IMG/VR virus record: IMGVR_UViG_3300004369_000643
Coordinates: 1 to 64,000 of that record
DNA length: 64,000 nucleotides
Origin: a virus
Direction: 5' to 3' (one strand)
Notes under the pieces: model-generated
The model's input: only the letters and a program-made list of their open reading frames with translations
Database searches by the model: none
Told to the model about the DNA's origin: nothing
Shown here: positions 44,423-54,900 of the stretch, piece by piece
Layout of the letters: every line of letters begins with the position of its first letter
Numbering within the stretch: position 1 is the stretch's first letter
Program-made: the position numbers and the translations under genes

Positions 44423-44430
44423 AATTTCTC

Positions 44431-45747
44431 CTAAATGATAATTTCTATTTTACGTCGCAACCCCATTCCCAGCCCTGCACAAATGTTAAAAGCGTGGGTT
44501 GCTGCGTCAACTTGGTCATCGTGTACTCGGGCTTCGGGAAAGGATGATAGTTCGTCAAGGAAGTCTGTGTTCCAGTCAGCCCTAACCATTCTTACGTTTC
44601 CATTTGCTACTGCCGCCGCAAATGGTTTTGCTCGTGTCACTTTGTCACCTGTGGCTCTCTGACCTTTGAAGTCGTATCCGGGTAAAACGTAACGAGCATA
44701 TTGATCGATTAGGTTTTTACCTGCTGATCCCGGCTCCTGCTCCATCTGTATTGGGATTTCAGGGCCATCTTCAATTGCTGTGTTACGAACAAACTTTTCT
44801 ACACGATCACCTTTTGCTCTAACCCTACGAACATCTATAATGTAAAATACACCATTGTCAAAAGCAGCCAAGCACCCTACTGTCCAGTCTGGATCAGGGT
44901 TGCTGGATGTTGGCTCTGTTCCCGCCAAGTCCCAGAAGCGTACAATCTGAGTGTCTTTACTAAATGATGGAATTTCGGTAAATTCAATTACTTCCAAGTT
45001 GTTTCTATCGAACATTGATCCAAGCGTGGTCGCCCACCAGTCACCAAACTCCAGTCGGTTTCTTTCAATGGGGTCAAGTTCTTGAAGTACTGCACGGTAT
45101 GATTCAGGGTCAATGCCGGGGTTATCAGTAAGCATTGATGGAATGAATATGCGTCCGTTCTTTTCACCCTCCACGAGAAATCGTTGCCGCACCCAGTTAG
45201 GTGCTGGGTTGGTTGCTGCTCTCATTCGTAGCGGTACCTCTGCAAGAGGCCCACTGGCTGGTCGCCTTAAACGTGAGAACATATAGCGATAGTCAGATTC
45301 TCTAATTTCTGTAACCTCATCCATTCCGATGAATTGAAACTCTGAACCTTTGTACCGTAGATAGTCGTTGACGTTATTTAGGTAACCGAATGTTATTCTA
45401 GCGCCAGATGGGAACGTTGCAGTGTATTGGTTGGCGTTCCAATGAACATCGTCGTATTGCATAATCCAGTCTTTGAAACGATCCATTAGGGCACCGGGAA
45501 GCGCAAGGTCGGCATATGTACGACGGAAAAGGATGGCACTGTAACCGGGAACATCTATATACTGTAGTGCCGCCATAATTAATGCTGATGATTTACCACC
45601 GCCTGCAGCACCTCCAAAGAGTACTTCCTGACCCATTGATTTAAGGAATACCTTCTGAGTTATTGATGGCTCTTCAACCCAGTAGTCTGAACGCTTCGGC
45701 TCTAGATACTTCCTAATTTTCTCCCAATCCTGAGTTTGCATCGACAT
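44431..45747 (-). CDS. terL: Large terminase subunit, 438 aa
   Basis: Walker A GGAAGGGKSS near 45-54, Walker B FIGMDEVTE, and the RNase-H-like nuclease with RFWDLAGTEP and the closing HDDQVDAATHAF. Start chosen at ATG 45747 (MSMQTQDWEKIRKYL), 10 nt after AGGAG; a GTG at 45774, 5 nt after TATACT, is an alternative leaderless start. Unusually it is transcribed opposite to portal and capsid genes. Confidence 0.92.
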   Translation of the reverse strand: MSMQTQDWEKIRKYLEPKRSDYWVEEPSITQKVFLKSMGQEVLFGGAAGGGKSSALIMAALQYIDVPGYSAILFRRTYADLALPGALMDRFKDWIMQYDDVHWNANQYTATFPSGARITFGYLNNVNDYLRYKGSEFQFIGMDEVTEIRESDYRYMFSRLRRPASGPLAEVPLRMRAATNPAPNWVRQRFLVEGEKNGRIFIPSMLTDNPGIDPESYRAVLQELDPIERNRLEFGDWWATTLGSMFDRNNLEVIEFTEIPSFSKDTQIVRFWDLAGTEPTSSNPDPDWTVGCLAAFDNGVFYIIDVRRVRAKGDRVEKFVRNTAIEDGPEIPIQMEQEPGSAGKNLIDQYARYVLPGYDFKGQRATGDKVTRAKPFAAAVANGNVRMVRADWNTDFLDELSSFPEARVHDDQVDAATHAFNICAGLGMGLRRKIEIII

Positions 45748-45753
45748 ATCTGC

Positions 45754-45782
45754 TTGTCTCCTAGACAATTTCACGGTAAAGT
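45754..45782 (+). promoter_or_regulatory. Leaderless-type promoter of the head module
   Basis: TTGTCT (45754-45759), 17 bp, TAAAGT (45777-45782), 6 nt, ATG 45789. Confidence 0.6.
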
Positions 45783-45788
45783 ATACCT

Positions 45789-45947
45789 ATGAAGAAATTT
45801 CTGTCCCGTTCTTTCGCTGCTCACGCTTGTATGGGCGCAGGCATCGTTTTTATCGGCCTTGGTATTAGTATACTAAGTTTGGGGTGGGGTTTGGCAAGTG
45901 CTGGTCTTGCTTGTGGAATGTACGGGTATTTATTAGGGGCTGAATAA
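45789..45947 (+). CDS. 52-aa membrane protein, leaderless
   Basis: ATG 45789 (MKKFLSRSFAAHACMGA) 6 nt after the -10, stop overlapping the portal start (TAATG). Two hydrophobic segments (GIVFIGLGISILSLGW; ASAGLACGMYGYLLG). Similar tiny membrane proteins often precede portal genes in actinophages; role unknown. Confidence 0.65.
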   Translation: MKKFLSRSFAAHACMGAGIVFIGLGISILSLGWGLASAGLACGMYGYLLGAE

Positions 45948-47533
45948 TGGCATGGAACTCTAGTTCAAATAAATCACTTCAATCCGGTATTGAAGAAAAG
46001 CGTGCGCAGGTTTCTGTGGGCGCTCCGGTTGCGTATAGCCCAACTATTCAGGGAAACAATCGTGGTTACCATGATGGTTGGGATATTGTTAAGACCTATA
46101 AAGAGGCCGTTGCTAAGGTAACATGGGTATATCGCTCCATTGATGTTATTGCTTCCAATCAAGCAAGCCTGCCCATGATTCTCCGCAGGGATAACAACCC
46201 TTTTGGTGAAATTGTAACTGAAAATCCTATTCTAAAAATTTTCAATAACACTGCTAATATTGGTGAGAATGCTTGGGCATTCAGGTATCGGCTTAGTTCG
46301 CAGTTACTGATGAGCACTAGAGGTGTATTTGTTGAGATAGTGCGCTCTAGGGATGGTACACCGATTGCAATGCATTTGTTACCGCCTCAGAATACATCAC
46401 CAATTCCCGATGTTAAAAACTTTGTTAAGGGCTTTGAAGTCCAAATTACGGCCATGGAAAAGCGAGTCATCAAGCCTAGTGATGTAATTTGGGTGCGCCG
46501 CCCGCATCCCCTTGATCCGTACTTATCCATGACCCCTATGGAGGCGGCTGGTATTGCCATTGAGCAAGAGACTTTGGCTAAGTTGTACAATAGAAACTTT
46601 TTGATTAACGACGGTAGGCCGGGGGGACTACTAGTCTTGCGAAGTGAAATTTCTGAAGAAGACAAAGATGAACTGCGATCAAGATTTAGAGGCAATATTG
46701 GTAGAGCAGGCGCTGTTGGTGTTATTTCATCAGATGATGGTGCTGATTTTGTAGATACTGCTGCTAGCCCTCGTGATGCTTCGTATCAGCAAATGAGAAC
46801 AATTACTAAGGAAGAAATTTTAGCATCGTTCGGTGTCCCAGAGTCTATTATTGGTAACTCAGCCAACAGAACATTCTCTAATGCTATGGAAGAGGGTAAG
46901 GTTTTCTGGATGGAAACTATGACTCCACATTTGAATCTTATTGCCCGTTCATTTGATGCTATTGATGAATCTTACTTTGTTGACTTTGATACGTCAAACG
47001 TTCCTATTTTGATTTTGTCGAAGCAGGAACGTGAGAAGCATTATTTGTCAGAATTCCAGCAAGGTTTGATTAGCACAAATGAGTATAGAGAATCCTCTGC
47101 TCGTAAGAAAGTTGAGTCTGAGTTGGCTGATTCACTCTTGGCAAATCCAAATCTTACACCTTTGGCTAATACTGAAAAGCCTATGCAGCCTGAAGGCCAA
47201 GAGCAAGGTATGGGTGGTGCTCCCGGTATGGGTGGAATGGATGACATGGCCGGTGGTATGGGGGGTATGGACGGCGGCACTCCTCCGGCTCCTCGTGATG
47301 CGGGCTTTGTTGAAAGTGGTGTACCTCTCCAGCAACAAGCCACCTCAGCATTACAGCAACAAGTCACTGAGTTTAGTCCAGAAGAAGGTGCATTTGTTCC
47401 ACTTGGCAATGTTCAGGGGACACAGAGAATTGAAGCACCTGCTAGCGCAGTTCCTAGTGAATTAGATGTGGAGGGTGAGAAGAGCCTCCCTTTAGAACAA
47501 AGACTTCTATTATTGGAGAACCTCCTCTCGTAG
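45947..47533 (+). CDS. Portal protein, HK97 type, 528 aa
   Basis: WVYRSIDVIASNQASLPMIL near the start and MTPMEAAGIAIEQETLAKLY in the centre fit the HK97 portal family; the dodecamer forms the DNA gate. Residues about 420-450 are Met/Gly-rich (MGGAPGMGGMDDMAGG). The MuF-type gene follows in the -1 frame with no start codon, see findings. Confidence 0.9.
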   Translation: MAWNSSSNKSLQSGIEEKRAQVSVGAPVAYSPTIQGNNRGYHDGWDIVKTYKEAVAKVTWVYRSIDVIASNQASLPMILRRDNNPFGEIVTENPILKIFNNTANIGENAWAFRYRLSSQLLMSTRGVFVEIVRSRDGTPIAMHLLPPQNTSPIPDVKNFVKGFEVQITAMEKRVIKPSDVIWVRRPHPLDPYLSMTPMEAAGIAIEQETLAKLYNRNFLINDGRPGGLLVLRSEISEEDKDELRSRFRGNIGRAGAVGVISSDDGADFVDTAASPRDASYQQMRTITKEEILASFGVPESIIGNSANRTFSNAMEEGKVFWMETMTPHLNLIARSFDAIDESYFVDFDTSNVPILILSKQEREKHYLSEFQQGLISTNEYRESSARKKVESELADSLLANPNLTPLANTEKPMQPEGQEQGMGGAPGMGGMDDMAGGMGGMDGGTPPAPRDAGFVESGVPLQQQATSALQQQVTEFSPEEGAFVPLGNVQGTQRIEAPASAVPSELDVEGEKSLPLEQRLLLLENLLS

Positions 47534-48309
47534 ACGAGTCCGAGTGGAGAACTAAAACACTATACACTGTCAATTCTTTAGAAGAACAATTAAACACCGC
47601 ATTAGACAAAGTTTTTGATGAGCAAGAGCGTGTTGTTCTAGAAGAGTTGAATAGTGACGCCGTTAAAGCCGCTATTGCTAGCGGTTCGGTGCCCTTAATT
47701 ATGTCCGCAATTCCCACGACTTTGCTGACTCCCACAACTGTTGGATTAGTTGCTGCTATGCTTGCTTCATATAACAAAGCAGTCACAGATAATGTTGAAG
47801 AGGGATATGGTGCTCCTGTTAGTCAGCAGACGGCAGATGCGGCGGCTTCGGAGCATTTAGCATCAGTAAATAATTTTAATTCAACAACCCAGCAGGAGGT
47901 TGCGTCTGCTTTGGTTGCTGCGTCGCAGTTGTCTGATGAAACTGATGGCGATATTGATATCGCTTTAAAAATTGCTTTGGCTTACTCGCTGATTAAGGCA
48001 GTTTTCAATAAACTCAGAACAAAGCGTAGAAAGTTGATTGTAGATGCTGCCGTACTTGGTACGTATAACCAAGGATTGTATGATTCTGCAACTGCCGAAG
48101 AGCAAAGATCAGGTAGAATTGTTCAGAAGCAGTGGATTTCTTTAATGGATGAGAGAGTTAGGTCTACTCATAGACAGTTACATGGGGATAAAGTTGCTGT
48201 CGGTACGCCTTTTATTGTTGATGGCGTGTCCATTAGATTCCCTAAAGACCCTTTGGCTCCTCCCGGTTTGACTATTAACTGCCGTTGCGTTTTACGCTTC
48301 AGCAGGTAG
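47479..48309 (+). CDS. MuF-like minor head protein, no conventional start visible
   Basis: The MuF signature WISLMDERVRSTHRQLHG and INCRCVLRF lies at the C-terminus. The frame is open from 47479 (after TGA 47476-47478), inside the portal gene in the -1 frame, and its N-terminal residues (WRTKTLYTVNSLEEQL) look like genuine MuF sequence, yet no ATG, GTG or TTG occurs before TTG 47647. Either a portal-MuF fusion by -1 frameshift before 47531, or a non-standard start (ATT 47509), or a start at 47647 (220 aa). True start unresolved. Confidence 0.75.
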   Translation, partial: EEPPFRTKTSIIGEPPLVDESEWRTKTLYTVNSLEEQLNTALDKVFDEQERVVLEELNSDAVKAAIASGSVPLIMSAIPTTLLTPTTVGLVAAMLASYNKAVTDNVEEGYGAPVSQQTADAAASEHLASVNNFNSTTQQEVASALVAASQLSDETDGDIDIALKIALAYSLIKAVFNKLRTKRRKLIVDAAVLGTYNQGLYDSATAEEQRSGRIVQKQWISLMDERVRSTHRQLHGDKVAVGTPFIVDGVSIRFPKDPLAPPGLTINCRCVLRFSR

Positions 48310-48400
48310 TTTATATATAAGTATTTATATAAAGCAGAGACTGGGTACCCAATAGGGTTTGTACAATATGACATAGGAGACTAGTCCTTAGAGGAGAGTT

Positions 48401-49966
48401 ATGACTGTTGCAGAACTAAATGACACCGAGCAAGATACCAGATTTAAGGCTATTTCAGGTCAGATTGGTATTGACAAGGCTCAGGGGATCGTAGAAGCGT
48501 TTGTTTCTGGTATTGGCAATAAAGATTCTGTCGGAGATATCGTTGTTGCTGGTGCCTTCAATGGTTCGCTCAAGCGTCGCAAACCACGAGTTGTTTGGGG
48601 GCACGACTGGAATCAACCCATTGGTAAAGTTATAGAGATTTATGAAGTCCCAAAGACTGATCCGAGATTGCCTGATAAGATGAAGCAGGCTGGTGTTGGC
48701 GGTTTGTTTGCAAAGGTTCAGTTCAATCTCAATACTGAGCGTGGACGTGAAGCATTTGCTAACGTAGCGTTTTACGGTAATGAGCAAGAGTGGTCAATCG
48801 GTTATAAGACCATTACTGCAGATTTTGATGCAGTTAAGCAGGCTAACGTTCTCAGAGAAGTAGAGTTGTATGAGATTTCTCCTGTCCTGCACGGAGCAAA
48901 CCAGTTAACTGCAACTATCTCAGTAAAGGATGATGAAAAGGGCAAGGAGTCCAAAGGTTGGCAATCAGGTGACGACGACAAAGACGGGCCTGCCAGCAAT
49001 ATGGATGCGATGTCAGAGCGGCTGGGGCGTATGCTATCTCAGGCGCTAGGTAAGCCCGTTCAGATTATTCAAGCAGACGGAAATAATGTTGTATTTCAAA
49101 CAGGCGAAGACATGACATGGAGTGCTACCATTTCAGTAGAAAATGGGCAAGTTCAAGTCGGTCGGCCTACACGTGTAAAGCCCACTACAAGTTATACCCC
49201 TGTTGGGGAGGAAGCGCCACCTTCAATGATGATTAAAGATACTGATGAAAAAAATGCCGAAGAGCCTGCTGGCGTTAGAAACGCTGACAACGAGCAAGGC
49301 TCGTGGGCAACTCCAGATATTGCTTTGGCTTGGTCAAAGACTCTGGGATGCTCAGGTTATCATTCCCACGGTGGAGGCTTTATGCCTTGTGAAACCCACG
49401 AAGAATACTTAGAGGCTATTAAGAAGTTTGATGGTAATGCTAACATCAACTCCCACAATAATTACCTTGCTGGTGTTGAGGTTGAAGAAGCGAAAGACGC
49501 TGGATGTGGTTGCAGTACTTCCGAAAAGGGTCATGGCTACATGCGTAATGAAAAGCCTGAATATTTGAAAGATCCAATGGCGCTGCTGCTTATGGCCTAT
49601 AACGAGATGCTTAAACTACGGGGTGCGGGCGAGTTGCGTGAGGCAACTCTCTCATTAATTGGTGCGGTTGAGAATTTTTTGACCGAAGCACCTATGTCTC
49701 TTCCAAGTGAGCAGGGCGAGAAAGTAACCTCAGGTTTTGTTGTTCATGTTAAGTGTTCAGAACGTGAGGCTTTAAGTGTTAGTGGTGCTATGTCGTCACT
49801 TCCAGTATTCTCATTCAAGTCGGAAGATGGTGTTGATGTTCACTTCACTACCGAACTTGCGGAAGAAGAACTAATGGAAAAAGTTGCTATTTCGCTTGCC
49901 GGATTAGACTTTGATCCTGAGGTAACAGTAACCAGACCGATTGACACCGATGAAGGTGTTCAGTAA
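48401..49966 (+). CDS. Prohead protease with long C-terminal extension, 521 aa
   Basis: ATG 48401 after AGAGGAGAGTT. Residues 1-190 are the HK97/U35 prohead protease: VVWGHDWNQPIG (catalytic His near 68), EWSIGYK (Ser near 131), EISPVLHGAN. The 330-residue extension probably includes a scaffold and holds a Cys/His mini-module LGCSGYHSHGGGFMPC near 316, which recurs in two other head proteins. Confidence 0.88.
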   Translation: MTVAELNDTEQDTRFKAISGQIGIDKAQGIVEAFVSGIGNKDSVGDIVVAGAFNGSLKRRKPRVVWGHDWNQPIGKVIEIYEVPKTDPRLPDKMKQAGVGGLFAKVQFNLNTERGREAFANVAFYGNEQEWSIGYKTITADFDAVKQANVLREVELYEISPVLHGANQLTATISVKDDEKGKESKGWQSGDDDKDGPASNMDAMSERLGRMLSQALGKPVQIIQADGNNVVFQTGEDMTWSATISVENGQVQVGRPTRVKPTTSYTPVGEEAPPSMMIKDTDEKNAEEPAGVRNADNEQGSWATPDIALAWSKTLGCSGYHSHGGGFMPCETHEEYLEAIKKFDGNANINSHNNYLAGVEVEEAKDAGCGCSTSEKGHGYMRNEKPEYLKDPMALLLMAYNEMLKLRGAGELREATLSLIGAVENFLTEAPMSLPSEQGEKVTSGFVVHVKCSEREALSVSGAMSSLPVFSFKSEDGVDVHFTTELAEEELMEKVAISLAGLDFDPEVTVTRPIDTDEGVQ

Positions 49967-49996
49967 GATATTCTCTATAAGGATACAGGAGTAAAA

Positions 49997-51799
49997 ATGA
50001 GTGATAACCTTAATGAAGACCTTCAGAAGATGGAAGCCCTGAGCGAAGTCATTGATTCTGGGGAAAGCATGTCTGCCGAAGAAAAGGGTATGCATGATAT
50101 GAAGAAGAATGCGCCATCAGTTTTTATGACTGATATTCGTTTCAAGGAGTCCATGGAGGCCGGTGATTTGCTTACCGAAGAAGCCTATATGTCTTTGGAT
50201 GCGGATGATCAGAAGGGCTATGAAATGGTTCAAGTAATGGATGAAAAGACCAAAGAGCCTATGGGTTGGGTTTTCCGCTTTAAGTCTGATGAAGATGATG
50301 GCGAAGAGGCTGTTGAAGAGGCTGTCGAAGAGGCTGTCGAAGAGGCTGTTGAAGAGAAGTCAGAGACTTCAGATATTTCTGAAAAAGCGGCTGCTCTCAT
50401 GGCACAAATGCGTTCAACTGATGATGATAAACCATCAATGTTCTTAACTGATGCTCGGTTTAAGGAAATGATGGAAGACGGAGAACTAGTTTCCTCTGAA
50501 GATTATGACGGTCTTGATGAAGACGCTAAGGGTGCTTACGAGGCTGTTGAAGTTTACGAAGAGGGTACCGGCAAGGGTTATGGTATGCGTTACCGCCGCC
50601 GCAGTCCTCTTGAGTTGACTTCAATGCGTAAGGGTCAGCACATGGACGAGAAGGCTGATGACGGTATGGAAGACATGTTTGATTCAGAAGAAGAAGCACT
50701 TGAGCGTGCGGCTACTCTGGGTTGTGAAGGCGTTCATCGTGCCGGTGAGAAGTTTATGCCTTGTGCATCACACGATGATTGGATGAAGTTGAGCAAGCCT
50801 GCAGAAGAAGAAGCACCCGCTCCTGCTGCCCCTGCTGCTCCTTCTGCTCCTGCTGCTCCTGCAGACGCTGGCATGAAGTCAGAAGAAGAGTTCCTTTGTG
50901 GATTCCAGCGTAAGTCAGTTACGCAATCATGTGAATTTTGCTCAGGTGGTTGCGCACCGCAAGACGGTCTACCCGGATTGGCTGATATTGAGAATCAAGT
51001 TAAGTCAGATTATGAGGGTTCTGAGATCATTAGTTCAGGATACTCTGCAGGTGACGACGTTTTCGTTGTAGACGTTAAGCGTGCTGATGGATCATTCATT
51101 GAAGTGTTCTTGACCGGTGAAGGTGAAGAACTAGGATGGTTGCGTTTAGATGAGAGTGCAATTGAGGGCAAGTCCGCTGAAGCAATTGAAGTTGTTTCTA
51201 AGTCAGACGCTGAATTGACAGCATCAAAAGCCATTAGCGACATGGGAATTAAGGCTGAAGTCATGAGTGTTACCGTTGACATCTTCGCAGACGAAGATGT
51301 TTATGTTGTGGAACTTGATGCGGAAGAGAAGAGTTACGATGTGTTCATTTCAGCAGACGGCAAGGTTCTAGGCTACGATGAATATGAGTACGACACTCCT
51401 GCCTCATATGAACTTTCTGAAGAGGAAGAGATTAAGGCAATTGAAGCCGAACTAGAAATTAAGCGGATGTACTCTCGTGAACAGCGTGAGGCTATGGCTG
51501 AATCTGGTGAGGCTCTTCCCGACGGATCATTCCCCATTGCGGACGAAGCCGACCTTAGTAATGCTATCCAAGCACTCGGACGTGCGTCTGATCCAGAAGC
51601 GGCTAAGGCACACATTATGAAGCGTGCTACAGAACTTAAGTTAGAGGATATGATCCCTTCAGATTGGAGCGATGGTGATTCACCTGCTCCAGCATCTGCA
51701 CCAAAAGAAACAGACGCAGAAGAGAAGGGTTTGGACGAAGATATCCTTAAAGCAATGGAAGAGTTCAATAGCCTTTTGGAAAGTGACGAACTTTCTTGA
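49997..51799 (+). CDS. Acidic modular head-region protein, 600 aa
   Basis: ATG 49997 after ACAGGAGTAAAA. Two copies of an FxxxxF/MTDxRFKE module (about 35-95 and 150-205; FMTDIRFKESMEAGDL and FLTDARFKEMMEDGEL), separated by four VEEA repeats; the mini-module LGCEGVHRAGEKFMPC near 241; an Ala/Pro linker; a domain with CEFCSGGC; and a DUF6582-like end (ALPDGSFPI... AHIMKRATEL). Highly acidic. May be a scaffold or virion-internal protein; inference from position. Confidence 0.65.
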   Translation: MSDNLNEDLQKMEALSEVIDSGESMSAEEKGMHDMKKNAPSVFMTDIRFKESMEAGDLLTEEAYMSLDADDQKGYEMVQVMDEKTKEPMGWVFRFKSDEDDGEEAVEEAVEEAVEEAVEEKSETSDISEKAAALMAQMRSTDDDKPSMFLTDARFKEMMEDGELVSSEDYDGLDEDAKGAYEAVEVYEEGTGKGYGMRYRRRSPLELTSMRKGQHMDEKADDGMEDMFDSEEEALERAATLGCEGVHRAGEKFMPCASHDDWMKLSKPAEEEAPAPAAPAAPSAPAAPADAGMKSEEEFLCGFQRKSVTQSCEFCSGGCAPQDGLPGLADIENQVKSDYEGSEIISSGYSAGDDVFVVDVKRADGSFIEVFLTGEGEELGWLRLDESAIEGKSAEAIEVVSKSDAELTASKAISDMGIKAEVMSVTVDIFADEDVYVVELDAEEKSYDVFISADGKVLGYDEYEYDTPASYELSEEEEIKAIEAELEIKRMYSREQREAMAESGEALPDGSFPIADEADLSNAIQALGRASDPEAAKAHIMKRATELKLEDMIPSDWSDGDSPAPASAPKETDAEEKGLDEDILKAMEEFNSLLESDELS

Positions 51800-51817
51800 T
51801 ACTCTAGGAGGCATAAA

Positions 51818-51997
51818 ATGCAGCCTAGCCAAGTGATACAGAGAATTGCTGCCGCTAACCAAACTTTAGCAGAATTAGGAGCATATGCTGTTCTTGGTGA
51901 CCACGTTAGAGATAACGAGGTAGAATATCTGTATAGAGACGGATTAGAGCATGTCTTTAGTCCCTTAGAAACCACTGGGGATTCGGATGACGATTGA
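51818..51997 (+). CDS. 59-aa hypothetical protein
   Basis: ATG 51818 (MQPSQVIQRIAAANQTL) after TAGGAGGCATAAA. Helical start, acidic end DSDDD. Overlaps the giant gene by 11 bp. Unknown. Confidence 0.65.
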   Translation: MQPSQVIQRIAAANQTLAELGAYAVLGDHVRDNEVEYLYRDGLEHVFSPLETTGDSDDD

Positions 51998-54900
51998 GTT
52001 TAAAGCGCCCGAAATAGGTCCAAATGCCGATGCGCTGACCAGCCTTACACGAGGCCGAGGGCCACGTAGAGGCAACTTAGAAGACCTACTGAAGTATTGG
52101 CGTCCTATCATGAAGAAGCCGGGTGGATTCCGTAGGTGTGTTGTCATTTTAATGGATAAGCCCCAGTTTGGTGGAAAGCCTCAGCGCATTTGTGCTTGGC
52201 TTCACCACGAACTTACAGGTAAGTGGCCAAATGAAGGTAAGGGCAAGAAGGGTAGCCGCAGTCGTAAGAAGCGCCGTGGGCGTTCAGTTACTCGTAGGGT
52301 AAGGTCTGCGGGTAAGAAGTCTTTGATGGGTATGTCACCTTTGACTGAGGTTACTTCTTTGCGTATGGCTATTCGTGAGTCTCGTGAGTTTGGCGGAATT
52401 TTGGTTCAACCAATTGCGGGTAGGCAGAATGCTGTAGAAATGAAAGCGGCTATGTTCCTGCGCCACTCAGAATCTTTACCTTTGTTTGCTGGAAATGACG
52501 TTAAGCGGGTTGGTACTGTTGGTTCTTCTAGTGGTTTGGGGCAGGCCGCTCAGGCTGCGGGTAGTATTATTCTTCCGGGTGATTTGTCTGACATTCGTAG
52601 TCCTATCCGTTCGCAAATTTATGAAACTTTAACTCCGGGCGGTGGTGGAAGCATTCGCCGTCCTAGTGCTCGTCGCTTATTGAGAGGTACGGGTCGTGGT
52701 GCTCGTAATAAGTTTAGGTGTCCTCCGGGTTTTGAAAAGGGCGGAACTTTTACTAATTCTGAGTTCTCTACTTGTGGTGCGCAGATTTTAGGTATTGCTA
52801 GTTCAGGCCCCGGTTCGCCCACAGCAGAGGCAAACAATAGGCTTTCACGTTTAGCGAACACTGCTGGCTTGGTTAATGAGATTGGTGATCTCCGTAAGAA
52901 TACTAATGCTGTAGATATTATCCGTGCTGCTCAAATTCCTGCTGCCCCCAAGAAGGGTAGCCCAACTCGTGCCCAGACTTCAATTGACTTAGTTCTTTCT
53001 CGTTACACTGAAGAAGATTTCCCAACTAAAGTTGTTAGGCGAGACGGTGTTATTTTGGAGCCTGTTGTTTCGGTTGAAGCGCTTGGACGCTTAAATGAGT
53101 TTGACGACATGGCAGATGGTAGCCTTATTGAAAAGTATGAAGCAGGTCAGATTGGTGCGGCAACTGTTCCTGCATTTAGTGCTGGATTGCGCAATGTGTT
53201 TGTTTCCGTTCCAGATGCTGGTGCTGTTAAGATTAGTCGTGTAGGCGGAGAAATTTCAGATCAGGAACGGGCAGGCTTGTTACGTTCGTTTTCTGCGGGT
53301 ATATCTAGAAGCGCTGATTTACCTGATCCTTCCGCTGCTGTCCGTTCGTGGGCTGACGGCTCTGACGGTAGATTTACTGTTGAGTTTGGTGCGATTACAG
53401 ATAACGGTTTTAGTGTTCAAGATGATAAGAATGAGTTGATCATGGTATCCACTGCTGGTGGCAAATCTCAAACTGTTCCTCGCTGGGTTTATGAAACTTT
53501 CCTGTCTCGTTCTGCACCTCGCCGTGCAAAGGATGCCCCTATTTTTGAAATTGTTTCTGACGAAAGTCCTCTAGAAAAAAGTGTTTCACCATTTTATTTC
53601 TCGAAAAAGTCAGTAACTCCTACTAGTGATTTAAGTGATGTTTTAGATGCGCAGGATTATTACTTATCAATTAATAGTAAAGTTAAAGCATTTTCTTATT
53701 TGACTGAAGTTGAAGTTAAGGCTCCTAGGCGTGGAGGTTTGGGTCGTCGTCTTGGTCGTGGTGGTCGGGCTGTTGGTGGGCGTAGTCGTGCAGTATTCGA
53801 CGGCGCTTCAGGTAGGTATCGTTGTCCTCCGGGCACCCGTTATGGTGGTCGATTCTCAGATCAGTTTGGACGTAATTGCGGCTACTCACTTCCACGAGGT
53901 GTAGTTAATAATCTTGTTGATTTCGGTATGCGGGTTGAGGACGCAATGGAACGTCGGCGTACCCGCCGAGGCGTAGACACTACTCCGGGTGACGGTCGCA
54001 CAAATCTTAAGCCAGAGACTGTTACGCTTTTTGATGATGCCATTGGTAGAGTAGAAGCCGCTACAGGAGATTTAAGTAGAGTCTTTGAGAAGACAGAGGG
54101 CGCTCAAGGTGGTACATTAGGCCGCACTATTGGTGAGGCTCGGCGTGATGTTGATTTAACTCCTGAAGAGCGTGAGTTACTTGAAGGTGAGGCATTGGCC
54201 GATGCGTTAGAGAATCTACGTGATGTTTTAAATAACGAGGATTTAAACAACGCCAATATCGATGAAATCCGTAAGGCGTATAAGGCTGTTGAGAAGGCTG
54301 CTAACATCGAAGCGGGTCGTCTGACTGATAATCCTCCACGCACACCAGATCAACGTACATTGTCTCAAAAGATTTTAGACTTCTTGAAAGAAGTTCTCTT
54401 CCGTCTGTTGGGTATATGGAATGAAGATGATGAGCGTCGGCGCATTGGCGGCGGTGTAGACACTCGTCCCGGTGATGGTGATGCTGATGTGCCGGGAAGT
54501 CGTCCTCGTGTTCCGGGTGGAGGACAGAGCCGTCCTCGTATTCCTGTAGATAATGATCAAGGTCGTCCTCGGATTCCTCTAGATAATGATCAACGGCGTC
54601 CTCGTATTCCTTTAAGTTTGGATGATGCTGTTCGCAGTGATTCAGATGATCGGGATTCTTTAGAGGCGATTTTGAATGAGTTTCGTGATCGTGCTGAAGA
54701 ATACGAGGTTGCTGGCGGTGGAATGACTGCTGATTTTGTTGAGTCATTAGACGACAAAGATTTGGATAGATATACTCAAGCATTTGAAGATGCTGCAAGA
54801 CTGTTAGCGGATGATCCAGCATTTGATGATATTAACGACGCTTTAAATCGTCTGCGTGGTGAGCGAGATCGTCGGGACAGGCAACGCAGTCTAGTTAATG

